Shown here: positions 1 to 6,955 of the stretch, one piece after another
Position numbering within the stretch: the stretch's first letter is position 1
Layout of the letters: each line of letters starts with the position of its first letter
Source of the DNA: CAIMDX01 sp041652155
GTDB taxonomy: Bacteria; Patescibacteriota; Minisyncoccia; Minisyncoccales; JAQTVQ01
Reading direction: 5' to 3'
Assembly: GCA_041652155.1 (NCBI GenBank)
Contig: JBAZHV010000016.1
Coordinates: 1 to 22,812, forward strand
DNA length: 22,812 nucleotides
The notes under the pieces: model-generated
Databases searched by the model: none
What the model was told of the DNA's origin: nothing
What the model saw: the letters and a program-made list of their open reading frames with translations, nothing else
Program-made: the position numbers and the translations under genes

Positions 1-46
1 ACGAATATCCTTTCTTCCTCAAGAAATATATTTCATCTCGTTCGCC

Positions 47-73
47 GTTCGAAAAGTGCGAGAACTTTTTTTT
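47..73 (+). terminator. possible intrinsic terminator of an upstream gene outside the window
   Basis: A short stem, GTTC (47-50) with GAAC (62-65), is followed directly by eight T. The stem is weak, so this is only a candidate end for a transcript entering from the left. The first 180 bases otherwise show no coding frame. Confidence 0.3.
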
Positions 74-152
74 GGTTTTTCATTAATTCATTTTACCAAA
101 ACATTCTAATTCAGATGAGAATTCGCCTTTACAAAGGTCGCAAAATTAATTA

Positions 153-175
153 GCGCTCACAGAAATGATGAGCGC
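153..175 (+). other. hairpin just upstream of the first gene
   Basis: GCGCTC (153-158) pairs with GAGCGC (170-175) around an 11-base loop. It ends six bases before the ATG at 182. There is no T-run, so it is not an obvious terminator. It could affect translation of the membrane protein or be incidental. Confidence 0.35.
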
Positions 176-181
176 CAAATT

Positions 182-571
182 ATGCTTAAATTCATTGGAT
201 TTGTTGTTTTTTTGCTGGTTCTGTTTTTTTCGATGCCGGAGATATTGCCTCTTCTAGGGTTGTTTATCAACCTTCTTGGAGCATTGATCTGCGTGGCGGC
301 AGCTGTTTTTCTTGTTTTGGTTGCGGTAGCCGTCATCGCCGTGGTCCTTTTGGCAGTACTGATGGTTTCCATCATCGTGGCTGTCCTGTCCGCTATCGGT
401 TGGCTGGTCTCCAGCGCTTGGAACGCTTTGACCCCTTCGGCGATTAGCATCAACGGACAGCAGGGATTGCTCTTATTGTTGTCCGTGCTCATTTGCATTG
501 AAGTTTTCAAAGCTCGCAAAGCGTGCAAACAAGCCAAAAAGACAGATGATCCAAAAGTTTTTAAGTCCTGA
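182..571 (+). CDS. small hydrophobic membrane protein, function unknown
   Basis: This encodes 129 residues. Roughly residues 2-78 are almost continuously hydrophobic (Leu/Val/Ile/Ala) and would make two or three membrane helices. A polar stretch follows (TPSAISINGQQG), then one more short hydrophobic helix (about 96-107) and a basic, lysine-rich cytoplasmic-looking tail. I recognise no family. The frame is closed by TGA and followed within 16 bases by a terminator, which supports a real transcription unit. There is no Shine-Dalgarno motif; a hairpin lies just before the start. A hydrophobic composition alone can arise by chance in AT-rich DNA, so confidence is moderate. Confidence 0.55.
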   Translation: MLKFIGFVVFLLVLFFSMPEILPLLGLFINLLGALICVAAAVFLVLVAVAVIAVVLLAVLMVSIIVAVLSAIGWLVSSAWNALTPSAISINGQQGLLLLLSVLICIEVFKARKACKQAKKTDDPKVFKS

Positions 572-586
572 AATATTTTCAGGGAA

Positions 587-612
587 CTCGCCAACAGGCG
601 GGTTTTTGTTTT
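587..612 (+). terminator. intrinsic terminator after the small membrane protein
   Basis: CTCGCC (587-592) pairs with GGCGGG (597-602), including one T-G wobble, around a four-base loop. TTTTTGTTTT follows. A second hairpin, CCTGAAA/TTTCAGG (568-584), lies just upstream and overlaps the TGA stop of the membrane protein. Confidence 0.7.
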
Positions 613-682
613 ATAAATTTTTGCAGATGCCGCCTGCCTGGAGTATCGGCACAGAGCCTTTTTGTTTCAAGCGAATTATGAT

Positions 683-708
683 AAATTGAATTAAATTTAA
701 TTCAATTT
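683..708. repeat. perfect 26-bp AT-only palindrome upstream of the LOG-type gene
   Basis: Positions 683-708 read identically on both strands (half-site AAATTGAATTAAA). The right end is 15 bases before the ATG at 724 and just downstream of a TATGAT sequence (677-682) that could be a -10 box. A dimeric repressor operator or a hairpin in the 5' leader is possible. Low-complexity AT sequence makes chance palindromes likelier. Confidence 0.5.
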
Positions 709-723
709 TAATTTTTCTAGATT

Positions 724-1302
724 ATGGTGAAGCGCAATTACAAAATTGTTGTTTCGGGGGCGGCTACGGTTAACCATTGCTGCGACTGCGTGGAGGAGAT
801 AACCAAAGACCTCGGCCGCCAGGTGGCCGAACACGGTTGTGTTTTGGTGACAGGCGCGACCACGGGAGTCCCTTATTACGCGGCGCTCGGCTGCAGCGAA
901 GCCGGCGGTTTTAACATCGGATTTTCTCCGGCCGCTACCGAGAATTCCCATCTAAAGACCTACAAATTGCCGGTCAAACCGTTCGATCTGATGATCTATA
1001 CGGGAGCCGATTATGTCGGCCGCAATGTCATCATGACCAAGTGCGCCGACGGCGTGATCGTGGTTTGCGGCAGAATGGGAACGGTGCACGAATTCACCAC
1101 GGCTTTCGAGACCAAAAAGCCGTTGGCCGTTCTGGAAGGAACGGGAGGGTTCGCGGACAAAGCGAGATTCATTTCCGATGTCCCTTGCCGCGGAGTTAAA
1201 AATATCATTTACGAAAAGGATCCCCATAAGATAGTCGAAAGGCTTATTGCCTTGATCGATAAAGAGAAAAAATTAAATGGCGAGGTTAAACTTGGGCAGT
1301 AA
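724..1302 (+). CDS. SLOG/LOG-type Rossmann nucleotide-binding protein
   Basis: This 192-residue protein resembles the LOG ('lysine decarboxylase-like') and DprA-related SLOG superfamily. Visible marks are a glycine-rich TGATTGVP loop (43-50), typical of the Rossmann nucleotide site, and GRMGTVHEF (116-124), corresponding to the family GGxGTxxE motif with one Gly replaced. An N-terminal beta strand (KIVVSGAATV) is followed by a Cys cluster HCCDC (18-22), which is unusual. LOG enzymes cleave nucleoside 5'-monophosphates at the N-glycosidic bond, but many bacterial members have no known substrate, so I do not assign a reaction. It starts at ATG 724 with no Shine-Dalgarno. The next gene follows after 34 bases and may be co-transcribed. 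Confidence 0.75.
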   Translation: MVKRNYKIVVSGAATVNHCCDCVEEITKDLGRQVAEHGCVLVTGATTGVPYYAALGCSEAGGFNIGFSPAATENSHLKTYKLPVKPFDLMIYTGADYVGRNVIMTKCADGVIVVCGRMGTVHEFTTAFETKKPLAVLEGTGGFADKARFISDVPCRGVKNIIYEKDPHKIVERLIALIDKEKKLNGEVKLGQ

Positions 1303-1336
1303 ATTTGCTCATTTTTAATATCGCCGGACAAACAGT

Positions 1337-1741
1337 ATGCCAGCCAAAAAAAAGACCAAAAAAGCTATAGCGAAGAAACCAGTTAAGAAAGCCAAACCGA
1401 TCAAGGCCAAAAAAATTCCTGCGAAGAAAAAGATCGTCAAAAAGCCTTTGAAAGTTTCCGTTAAAAAATCATTGAAGCCGAAAGAGAAAACGGAAGGCAA
1501 GTTGATCGGCCGGGTCGTTCACTATTTTGATAAAATAAAAGTCGGGGTCATCAAATTAAGCGGCGATCTGGCCGCGGGAGATACCATCAGGATCGTTGGA
1601 GGGGAGGATACCGATTTCAAGCAAGCGATCAGATCGATGGAGATGGACCACGAGAAGATAAATAAAGCGAAAAAGAAGCAGGTGATCGGCTTGAAAATAA
1701 ATAAAATGGCCAGAGAAGGATACAAGGTTTACAAAATGTAG
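1337..1741 (+). CDS. EF-Tu domain-2-like protein with a lysine-rich histone-like tail
   Basis: This encodes 134 residues in two parts. Residues 1-52 are an Ala/Lys/Pro-rich tail with 23 lysines in the first 50 positions, resembling histone H1 or HU-like tails. Residues 53-134 look like translation-factor domain 2: GKLIGRVVHYF, then GDTIRIVG (81-88), then IRSMEMDHEKINKAKK (98-113), and ending REGYKVYKM. The same beta-barrel module occurs as a stand-alone 'translation elongation factor-like' protein in archaea and candidate-phyla bacteria. There is no GTPase domain, so it is not an elongation factor by itself. Nucleic-acid or ribosome binding through the basic tail is inferred. Its role is unknown. 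Confidence 0.8.
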   Translation: MPAKKKTKKAIAKKPVKKAKPIKAKKIPAKKKIVKKPLKVSVKKSLKPKEKTEGKLIGRVVHYFDKIKVGVIKLSGDLAAGDTIRIVGGEDTDFKQAIRSMEMDHEKINKAKKKQVIGLKINKMAREGYKVYKM

Positions 1742-1791
1742 TTTTGGCTGGCCGGTTGTTTAACGTCTGACGTTCTCGGTCTCTCAAAAAT

Positions 1792-3051
1792 ATGGAGATA
1801 ATAGCTGATTTTCACATCCACTCTAAATATTCCAGAGCTACCAGCAAGGACATGGAACTGGAGCCCTTGGACAGATGGGCGAGAATGAAGGGGATCCAGG
1901 TTTTGGGAACCGGAGATTTCACTCATCCTCTTTGGTTCGATAATTTGAAAAACAAGTTGGAGCCCGCCGAGCCGGGGGTTTTTGTTCTGAAAGATCAAAA
2001 GATAGAGAGATCAAAAAAGACGCGTTTTATCCTGACCTGCGAGATCAGCTGCATTTATACCAAGGGCGGGAAAGTGCGCAAAATACATATCGTTGTCTTT
2101 GCCCCTTCGCTTGAAGACGTGGCCAAGATAAACAAAGAACTCGGCGCTATCGGCAATATAAGATCGGATGGCCGCCCTATTTTGGGTTTGGACGCCAAGA
2201 AATTGGCGGAGATAATATTGAATGCCGCGCCGGACGCTTTTATCGTTCCTGCTCATATTTACACTCCGTGGTTTTCTTTGTTCAGTTCACGTTCGGGGTT
2301 CAACTCGATCGAGGAATGTTTTGAGGAATATGCCAAATATATTTATGCGGGGGAGATAGGCCTTTCTTCGGACCCGGCAATGAGCTGGGCCAATTCCGGG
2401 CTTGATAATATCGCGCTGATCTCCTCAAGCGATGCTCACTCTCCGGCCAAGCTTGGTCGCGAAGCCACTGTTTTTGATACGGAGATGAGTTATAAGTCTT
2501 TGGTGGAAGCCGTTAAGGCCAAAGACCCGAAAAGATTTTTGTATACGATCGAGTTTTATCCGGAGGAAGGCAAATATCACTACGACGGCCATCGCAGCTG
2601 CGACGTCTCTTTGTCTCCCCGGGAATCTAAAAAGTATAACAATTTGTGCCCCGTTTGCGGGAAGCCGCTGACCATCGGGGTTTTGAACAGGGCCGAAGAG
2701 CTCGCCGACCGTGAAAAAGGCTTTAAGCCCGAGGGAAGGATCCCTTTCAAAAGCTTAGTCCCTTTACAGGAGATAATCGCCGGGTCTTTCGGGGTTGGAA
2801 CGGCTTCTAAAAAAGTTGGATCGGCGTATGATCAAATGATCAGGGAATTCGGTCCGGAGTTTGATATATTGTTAAAGAGAGATGTCGAGGAAATGGCCAA
2901 GTCCGTTCCGTCCAGAATAGCGGAAGGGATCTCCCGCGTGCGGAGCGGACAGCTTAATATTAAACCGGGATATGACGGCGTCTTTGGGAAAATAGATATT
3001 TTTTCCGAAGAAAAAAATAATAAGATCATTCGTCAAGAAACACTTTTTTAA
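1792..3051 (+). CDS. endonuclease Q-like PHP-family DNA repair nuclease
   Basis: This 419-residue protein has a PHP metal-dependent nuclease core: HIH near the start (H8, H10), GTGDFTHP (39-46), E84, PAHIYTPW (153-160) and SSDAHS (212-217). These match the arrangement of endonuclease Q, which nicks DNA 5' of deaminated bases (uracil, hypoxanthine, xanthine) and abasic sites. A zinc-finger-like segment follows (C270 and CPVC at 286-289, with H264 or H267 as a possible fourth ligand), then a helical C-terminal region. EndoQ is best known from Thermococcales archaea and occurs patchily in bacteria. The last five residues are QETLF, close to the bacterial sliding-clamp motif QLxLF. The capA-like gene begins on the base after the stop, so the two are translationally linked. 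Family assignment is fairly secure; activity is inferred. Confidence 0.8.
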   Translation: MEIIADFHIHSKYSRATSKDMELEPLDRWARMKGIQVLGTGDFTHPLWFDNLKNKLEPAEPGVFVLKDQKIERSKKTRFILTCEISCIYTKGGKVRKIHIVVFAPSLEDVAKINKELGAIGNIRSDGRPILGLDAKKLAEIILNAAPDAFIVPAHIYTPWFSLFSSRSGFNSIEECFEEYAKYIYAGEIGLSSDPAMSWANSGLDNIALISSSDAHSPAKLGREATVFDTEMSYKSLVEAVKAKDPKRFLYTIEFYPEEGKYHYDGHRSCDVSLSPRESKKYNNLCPVCGKPLTIGVLNRAEELADREKGFKPEGRIPFKSLVPLQEIIAGSFGVGTASKKVGSAYDQMIREFGPEFDILLKRDVEEMAKSVPSRIAEGISRVRSGQLNIKPGYDGVFGKIDIFSEEKNNKIIRQETLF

Positions 3052-4080
3052 ATGAAAATAAAAGACGTACTCCAATCGGATCTGAAATATAAGGGCATGG
3101 CCATTTTTTTGCTGTTCACGATCTCGATCGTTTTTCTTGTGTACAGCCAATATATAAAGATAGCCGGAGAGATGGAGGCGATCAATGAAGTTTATTCTTA
3201 CGATCCGGCGCAAACCCCGCCCGATGAATACAAGATGATCTTTGTCGGCGATATTATGCTCGACAGGGGAGTGGAGATGAAGGTCAAGGAATACGGTTCG
3301 GGCAATTATAAATTTCCTTTCGAGAATATCGCCGGTTATCTTAAGGGAGCCGATTTGGCCATAGGCAACTTGGAAGGCCCTGTTTCCGACAAAGGATATA
3401 ACGTCGGCAGTATCTATTCTTTCCGCGATGATCCTGCGGCCATAGGCGGCTTGGAATATGCTGGGATCGATCTTGTTTGCTTGGCGAACAACCATATGTT
3501 CGATTATACGCGCGATGCGCTGGAAGATACTTTCAGCCGCTTGGAAGGAGCCGGCATTAAATATACCGGAGCCGGAACATCTCGAAGCGCGGCCTTGGAG
3601 CCGAAGGTTTTATCTGTCGGGCAAACGAAGATAGCTTTCTTGGCTTTTACAAAATTAGGGTCGGAGAGCTGGCAGGCGCAGGAAAATTCTTCCGGCTTGG
3701 CCTGGCTTACAGATGATAATGTTAAGACCAGCGTTGCCAAGGCTAGAAGCAAGGCGGATGTAGTGGTTGTTATGTTTCATTTTGGGGACGAATATAAGCC
3801 TCTTTCCAATTCGGACCAAAAACATTACGCCCATTTGGCGATTGATTCCGGGGCGGACCTGGTCGTTGGCCATCATCCCCACGTCAGCCAGGAGACTGAA
3901 AAATACAAAGGCAAATATATCGCTTATTCTTTGGGCAATTTTGTTTTTGACCAGGATTTTTCCGAAGAGACCATGAAAAGCCTGGCTTTGGAAGTGTCGG
4001 TCAGCAATAAAAAAATAAAAACGGTCTCGACCAGACAGATCAAGATCAACAAATTTTACCAACCGGAGCTGGCGGATTAA
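3052..4080 (+). CDS. membrane-anchored CapA-family metallophosphatase-like protein
   Basis: This encodes 342 residues: a short basic N-terminus, one membrane helix (about 15-32) and an extracytoplasmic CapA/PGA_cap domain. Family motifs are GDIMLDR (66-72), NLEGP (106-110), ANNHMFD (145-151), HFGDEY (243-248), GHHPHVSQ (273-280) and SLGNFVFDQ (293-301), which supply the Asp/Asn/His metal ligands of the calcineurin-like fold. CapA proteins are named from poly-gamma-glutamate capsule synthesis, but no capB, capC or capE lies nearby, so a capsule role is not supported. A cell-envelope phosphoesterase is a cautious reading. The ATG abuts the TAA of the EndoQ-like gene (TAAATG), implying translational coupling although the products seem unrelated. 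Confidence 0.85.
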   Translation: MKIKDVLQSDLKYKGMAIFLLFTISIVFLVYSQYIKIAGEMEAINEVYSYDPAQTPPDEYKMIFVGDIMLDRGVEMKVKEYGSGNYKFPFENIAGYLKGADLAIGNLEGPVSDKGYNVGSIYSFRDDPAAIGGLEYAGIDLVCLANNHMFDYTRDALEDTFSRLEGAGIKYTGAGTSRSAALEPKVLSVGQTKIAFLAFTKLGSESWQAQENSSGLAWLTDDNVKTSVAKARSKADVVVVMFHFGDEYKPLSNSDQKHYAHLAIDSGADLVVGHHPHVSQETEKYKGKYIAYSLGNFVFDQDFSEETMKSLALEVSVSNKKIKTVSTRQIKINKFYQPELAD

Positions 4081-4166
4081 CTCGGAAAATGTCCCTGCTT
4101 CCATCCGTTGAAGCTCGGTCGCCTAGGTTACTTTTAAGGAGCCCTTTTTTTATTGGTGAAAAATGT

Positions 4167-4197
4167 TTGACAATTTGTTGATTATATTTTATATAAT
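4167..4197 (+). promoter_or_regulatory. sigma-70-type promoter for the CAP-domain protein gene
   Basis: A perfect TTGACA -35 (4167-4172) is followed by TATAAT at 4192-4197 (19-base spacing) or TATATA at 4190-4195 (17-base spacing). It lies about 55 bases before the ATG at 4252, and the region between is AT-rich and unstructured. Confidence 0.75.
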
Positions 4198-4251
4198 AGC
4201 TGTTTTCTTTTACATAATAGCAGTAAACAAATAAGCTGCTGTATTGATATA

Positions 4252-4752
4252 ATGAAAAAAATATTTCTGGCGCTGGTTTTATCGATCATCATTTTGGGCA
4301 GCGGAAATAAGGCTCTTGCCGGTAATGTCTTTATTCCTGCTTCAAAGGAATGTATCGCCGGATTCGACGTAAAAGATTTCTTGTCCATCATTAACGAAGA
4401 AAGGGGAAAAGCGGGACTGAAACCTTTGGCTGGGAATGAGATGCTTGGCAAGGCGGCCGATATGAAGCTCAAAGATATGATAAAGTTAAAGTACTTTGGC
4501 CATATCAACAAATACGGGACCAGCCCTTGGGTGTGGGTGAGCCTGTCAGGATATAAGTTCAGGAAAGCCGGAGAGAATCTGGCGGTTGGGTACGGTAACG
4601 CCAGGCAAACCGTTGCCGCTTGGATGAATTCTCCTTCTCATAAGTCGAATATTCTAAACAGACAATATAAGGATGTCGGGTTTGCGATAGGGATTTTAAG
4701 ACTTGAAAATGGTGAATGGGGAGTGGCGGTAGTCCAGGAATTTGGCGGATAG
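4252..4752 (+). CDS. secreted CAP/SCP-domain (YkwD-like) protein
   Basis: This encodes 166 residues. Residues 1-23 form a typical signal peptide (MKKIFLALVL..., cleavage after ALA). The rest is one CAP (SCP/PR1) domain: an INEERGKAGLKPL helix (47-59), FGHINKYG with H84, AGENLA with E108, WMNSPSHKSNIL with H130, DVGFAIG and the terminal VVQEFGG strand. The two His and the Glu correspond to the conserved cavity residues of the family. Bacterial CAP proteins are exported and usually of unknown function. The gene is monocistronic: its own strong promoter lies upstream and a terminator follows 24 bases after the stop. Confidence 0.88.
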   Translation: MKKIFLALVLSIIILGSGNKALAGNVFIPASKECIAGFDVKDFLSIINEERGKAGLKPLAGNEMLGKAADMKLKDMIKLKYFGHINKYGTSPWVWVSLSGYKFRKAGENLAVGYGNARQTVAAWMNSPSHKSNILNRQYKDVGFAIGILRLENGEWGVAVVQEFGG

Positions 4753-4776
4753 AGACCAATGCAGCAATAGTCAAAG

Positions 4777-4804
4777 CAGAGAGGAAACCCCTCCCTGTTT
4801 TTTT
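4777..4804 (+). terminator. intrinsic terminator of the CAP-domain gene
   Basis: CAGAGAGG (4777-4784) pairs with CCTCCCTG (4790-4797) with one mismatch and a five-base loop. Seven T follow. Confidence 0.75.
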
Positions 4805-4846
4805 ATAATACCTTCGGATAAAGATGATTTGATAATGGAGCAAATA

Positions 4847-4881
4847 AAAAATGGCCTAAGCGTCTCGCTCAGGCCATTTTT
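4847..4881. terminator. bidirectional terminator between convergent genes
   Basis: AAAAATGGCCT (4847-4857) pairs perfectly with AGGCCATTTTT (4871-4881). An inner AGCG/CGCT stem closes the loop. The A-run/T-run flanks let it work on both strands. It serves mainly the minus-strand membrane protein ending at 4904. Confidence 0.85.
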
Positions 4882-4903
4882 GGAGAGAGGTCAGTCTTGC
4901 GGA

Positions 4904-5488
4904 CTAGTCCTCTTCTTCGGTATAAAAGTCATCGCTGCGGAGCATAACGCCCACCACCGCCATTACGAGCGAGATCATGAATAATAGCCCAGTAAAATTT
5001 CCGGAGTTATACCACGGGACGCCATCAAGTTCTTCAAAATATGCGCTTTTATCGTCGAAACTTTTCGCAACAATATTTTTATACGAATATTGTTCGGTAT
5101 AGCTGATCAGTCCGGCTCGATTTTCTATGAAGGCCCAGTACACCTTTTCGACAACGGTTTCGTTGTCGGCGCCGTTGGGAAAAGTTTGGTATCGAACAGC
5201 TGAATATATTTGTTCGTTTTTTGGAACAAGAGATAGAAATTGTTCCGCTGAATTTATAGATATCTGCGGGGCGCCTATACCTCCCGCTCCCGCTCCACCC
5301 CAACCGATAGCCTGGATATAAACAAATTTGTTTTCTAACCCTTGGACTTGGGCGGCGTTTTCGATAGATTGTTTGAAATCTATCTTGCGGACGATTAAGT
5401 AATTAACCGATTCCGCCCCTAGTTTTATGGAGAAAAATATGCCGACAAGACTTAAGATAATGATGGCTGCGCCTAATCTTTTATACAT
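4904..5488 (-). CDS. two-helix membrane protein with an extracytoplasmic domain, function unknown
   Basis: This encodes 194 residues. A basic start (MYKRLG) leads into membrane helix 1 (about 6-24). A domain of about 140 residues follows, with a glycine-rich stretch GWGGAGAGG (62-70). Helix 2 is at about 165-183, and the tail is very acidic (RSDDFYTEEED). The N-terminus and C-terminus are predicted inside and the central domain outside. I recognise no family. A strong terminator follows the stop. It is divergent from the ATP synthase operon, sharing the 188-base region 5489-5676. Confidence 0.6.
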   Translation of the reverse strand: MYKRLGAAIIILSLVGIFFSIKLGAESVNYLIVRKIDFKQSIENAAQVQGLENKFVYIQAIGWGGAGAGGIGAPQISINSAEQFLSLVPKNEQIYSAVRYQTFPNGADNETVVEKVYWAFIENRAGLISYTEQYSYKNIVAKSFDDKSAYFEELDGVPWYNSGNFTGLLFMISLVMAVVGVMLRSDDFYTEEED

Positions 5489-5503
5489 ATTTTTTAAAAT
5501 AAC

Positions 5504-5571
5504 AGCAGATACCCGTTGGCAAGGGTCTGCTTAAGAGTTAAACAGATACCCCGACTTTTGTTTCGGTATCT
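5504..5571. other. two tandem hairpins in the divergent region upstream of atpB
   Basis: Hairpin 1 is AGCAGA-ta-CCC (5504-5514) with GGGTCTGCT (5523-5531). Hairpin 2 is AGATACC (5544-5550) with GGTATCT (5565-5571). Both left arms begin with the related sequence CAGATACCC. They lie upstream of the predicted atp promoter, so in transcripts they would belong to the 5' leader of the minus-strand membrane protein. Function is unknown. Confidence 0.4.
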
Positions 5572-5638
5572 TTGCGGGAAAATACCATAAAAGTTGTCTG
5601 CTGTCAATTTGCGGACAGGGATCAGGGCGACAGATTCC

Positions 5639-5668
5639 TTGACAATGGAGTTTTTTGCGGGTTAAGAT
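5639..5668 (+). promoter_or_regulatory. promoter of the ATP synthase operon
   Basis: A perfect TTGACA (5639-5644) is followed at 17-18 bases by TTAAGA/TAAGAT (5662-5668). Transcription would start about 5674-5676, with the atpB ATG at 5677. The mRNA is therefore expected to be leaderless or nearly so, and no Shine-Dalgarno is present. Confidence 0.65.
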
Positions 5669-5676
5669 GAATTCTT

Positions 5677-6393
5677 ATGGAAGAAATATCTATTGAAGCT
5701 ACAAAACTTTTTCAAATTGGCGCCTTTCCGGTGACCAATACTTTTTTGTTGATCTTGTTGATAGGAGGATTGCTGTCCCTCCTGTTTTTTTTGGTTTTTA
5801 GAAAAAAGAGCCTTTGGCCGGGGAATACCCAGAATTTTTTGGAATGGATATTGGAAAGCTATCTTAATTTTATCGATACGGTAACGCACAACCGGGCCAA
5901 ATCGGAAAAGGTTTTTCCGATCGCCGTCAGCCTGTTTTTGATGGTCCTTTTGTCCAATCTGGTGGAACTTATGCCGGGACTGGGAGTTTTTCCAATCCTG
6001 CGCTCGCCCAGCTCGGATATAAATTTTACCTTGGGACTGGCCATTCTGTCGGTAGCTTTTATTAATTTTTCATCGATCAAGGAACTCGGATTTTTTTCTT
6101 ATATAAAAAGATTTTTTGATTTGAGAAGCCCTGTCTTGTTTTTCGTCGGAATTTTGGAGGGGCTCGGGGAGTTCACCAGAATAATTTCCCTGTCTATGAG
6201 GCTGTTCGGGAATTTGTTCGCCGGAGAAACATTATTGATAGTGGTGGCCACCGGCATCCATTGGAGTCTGGCTTATTTCGTGCCGTTGCCGTTCTTGGCC
6301 CTGGAAATATTGGTCGGGTTCATCCAGGCTTTTATTTTTTCGTCGTTGATAGTGGTTTTCTATACGACCGCCACGGTTTTGCATGGAGAATGA
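5677..6393 (+). CDS. atpB: ATP synthase F0 subunit a
   Basis: This 238-residue polytopic membrane protein forms the ion half-channels next to the c-ring. The diagnostic stretch is SLSMRLFGNLFAGE (171-184), containing the essential arginine (R175, equivalent to E. coli Arg210). LVGFIQAFIF (212-221) follows in the last helix, with the conserved Gln (Q217). About five or six hydrophobic helices are visible. It is the first gene of the operon. It overlaps the next gene by 11 bases (the ATG at 6383 lies inside its last codons), which indicates coupled translation. Confidence 0.96.
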   Translation: MEEISIEATKLFQIGAFPVTNTFLLILLIGGLLSLLFFLVFRKKSLWPGNTQNFLEWILESYLNFIDTVTHNRAKSEKVFPIAVSLFLMVLLSNLVELMPGLGVFPILRSPSSDINFTLGLAILSVAFINFSSIKELGFFSYIKRFFDLRSPVLFFVGILEGLGEFTRIISLSMRLFGNLFAGETLLIVVATGIHWSLAYFVPLPFLALEILVGFIQAFIFSSLIVVFYTTATVLHGE

Positions 6394-6643
6394 TCAAAAG
6401 AAAAGTTTTTTGTACGCCCTGGGGCTGGGAACGCAAATGGGATTGCTGGTTGCGCTGCCGCTGATAGTGTTTTTGTTCTTGGGAATATTCTTGGACAAAA
6501 AATTCGATACCGCGCCGTTGTTCCTGATATCGCTTGTAATTTTTTCAATTGTTGTTACAATCTTCGATGTTCGCTGTCTGATATTGCCGTTTATCGAAAA
6601 GAATTCACAAAAAAATAATCAAAATAATCAAAATAAAAAATAA
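6383..6643 (+). CDS. atpZ: AtpZ-like small membrane protein of the ATP synthase operon
   Basis: This encodes 86 residues with two membrane helices (about 14-36 and 44-65). The hinge LGIFLDKKFDTAPLFLI matches the AtpZ/'ATPase gene1' family pattern (G..lDkk..T.Plf...). The C-terminal tail is Asn/Gln/Lys-rich (low complexity). AtpZ and AtpI proteins are thought to help c-ring assembly or Mg2+ supply. They usually precede atpB; here the gene sits between atpB and atpE. It overlaps atpB by 11 bases and atpE follows after 11 bases. AtpI is the alternative name; the sequence is closer to AtpZ. Confidence 0.7.
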   Translation: MENDQKKSFLYALGLGTQMGLLVALPLIVFLFLGIFLDKKFDTAPLFLISLVIFSIVVTIFDVRCLILPFIEKNSQKNNQNNQNKK

Positions 6644-6654
6644 ATTAAAATACT

Positions 6655-6882
6655 ATGGAAACAGAAAGCATGAAAGAATTAGCAGTTGCCTTGTCGATCG
6701 GTTTGGGAGCTTTAGGCCCGGCCATCGGCGTCGGTTTGATCGGTAAAGGAGCCATGGAAGCCATGGGACGCAATCCGGAAGCCGCCGGCAAGATCCAGAC
6801 CGCCATGATCTTGGCCATTGCCTTTGCCGAAGCCATCGCTATTTACGCGCTGGTCATCGCTTTGATCTTGAAATTCGTTTAG
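6655..6882 (+). CDS. atpE: ATP synthase F0 subunit c (rotor ring)
   Basis: This encodes 75 residues forming two helices joined by the polar loop GRNPEA (38-43), the contact site for gamma and epsilon. The ion-carrying carboxylate is E59 in AFAEAIAIY. The glycine-rich first helix (GLGALGPAIGVG, 16-27) allows tight ring packing. At positions that bind Na+ in sodium-type rings (Gln in helix 1, Ser after the Glu) this protein has V26 and A60, so proton coupling is predicted. Met6 is an alternative start. A stable hairpin follows immediately downstream, before atpF. Confidence 0.96.
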   Translation: METESMKELAVALSIGLGALGPAIGVGLIGKGAMEAMGRNPEAAGKIQTAMILAIAFAEAIAIYALVIALILKFV

Positions 6883-6895
6883 TTTTTAGCCGCGG

Positions 6896-6934
6896 AGGCC
6901 TTTCGCGGGAAGTTCAAATCCCCGCGAGAGGCCT
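6896..6934 (+). promoter_or_regulatory. intercistronic hairpin between atpE and atpF
   Basis: The outer stem is AGGCCT (6896-6901) with AGGCCT (6929-6934). The inner stem is CGCGGG (6904-6909) with CCCGCG (6921-6926), around an 11-base loop. No T-run follows, so full termination is not expected. It may protect the atpE 3' end or slow decay, raising c-subunit yield relative to downstream genes. Confidence 0.65.
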
Positions 6935-6955
6935 TTCCGATAAATTTTATCATTT

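Noticed and set aside
2872..3495. 207-residue minus-strand frame opposite the EndoQ/CapA junction
   Set aside because: It lies antisense to two well-supported genes and has no domain signature.
4742..4984. 80-residue plus-strand frame after the CAP gene
   Set aside because: It crosses two terminators and runs antisense to the end of the minus-strand membrane protein.
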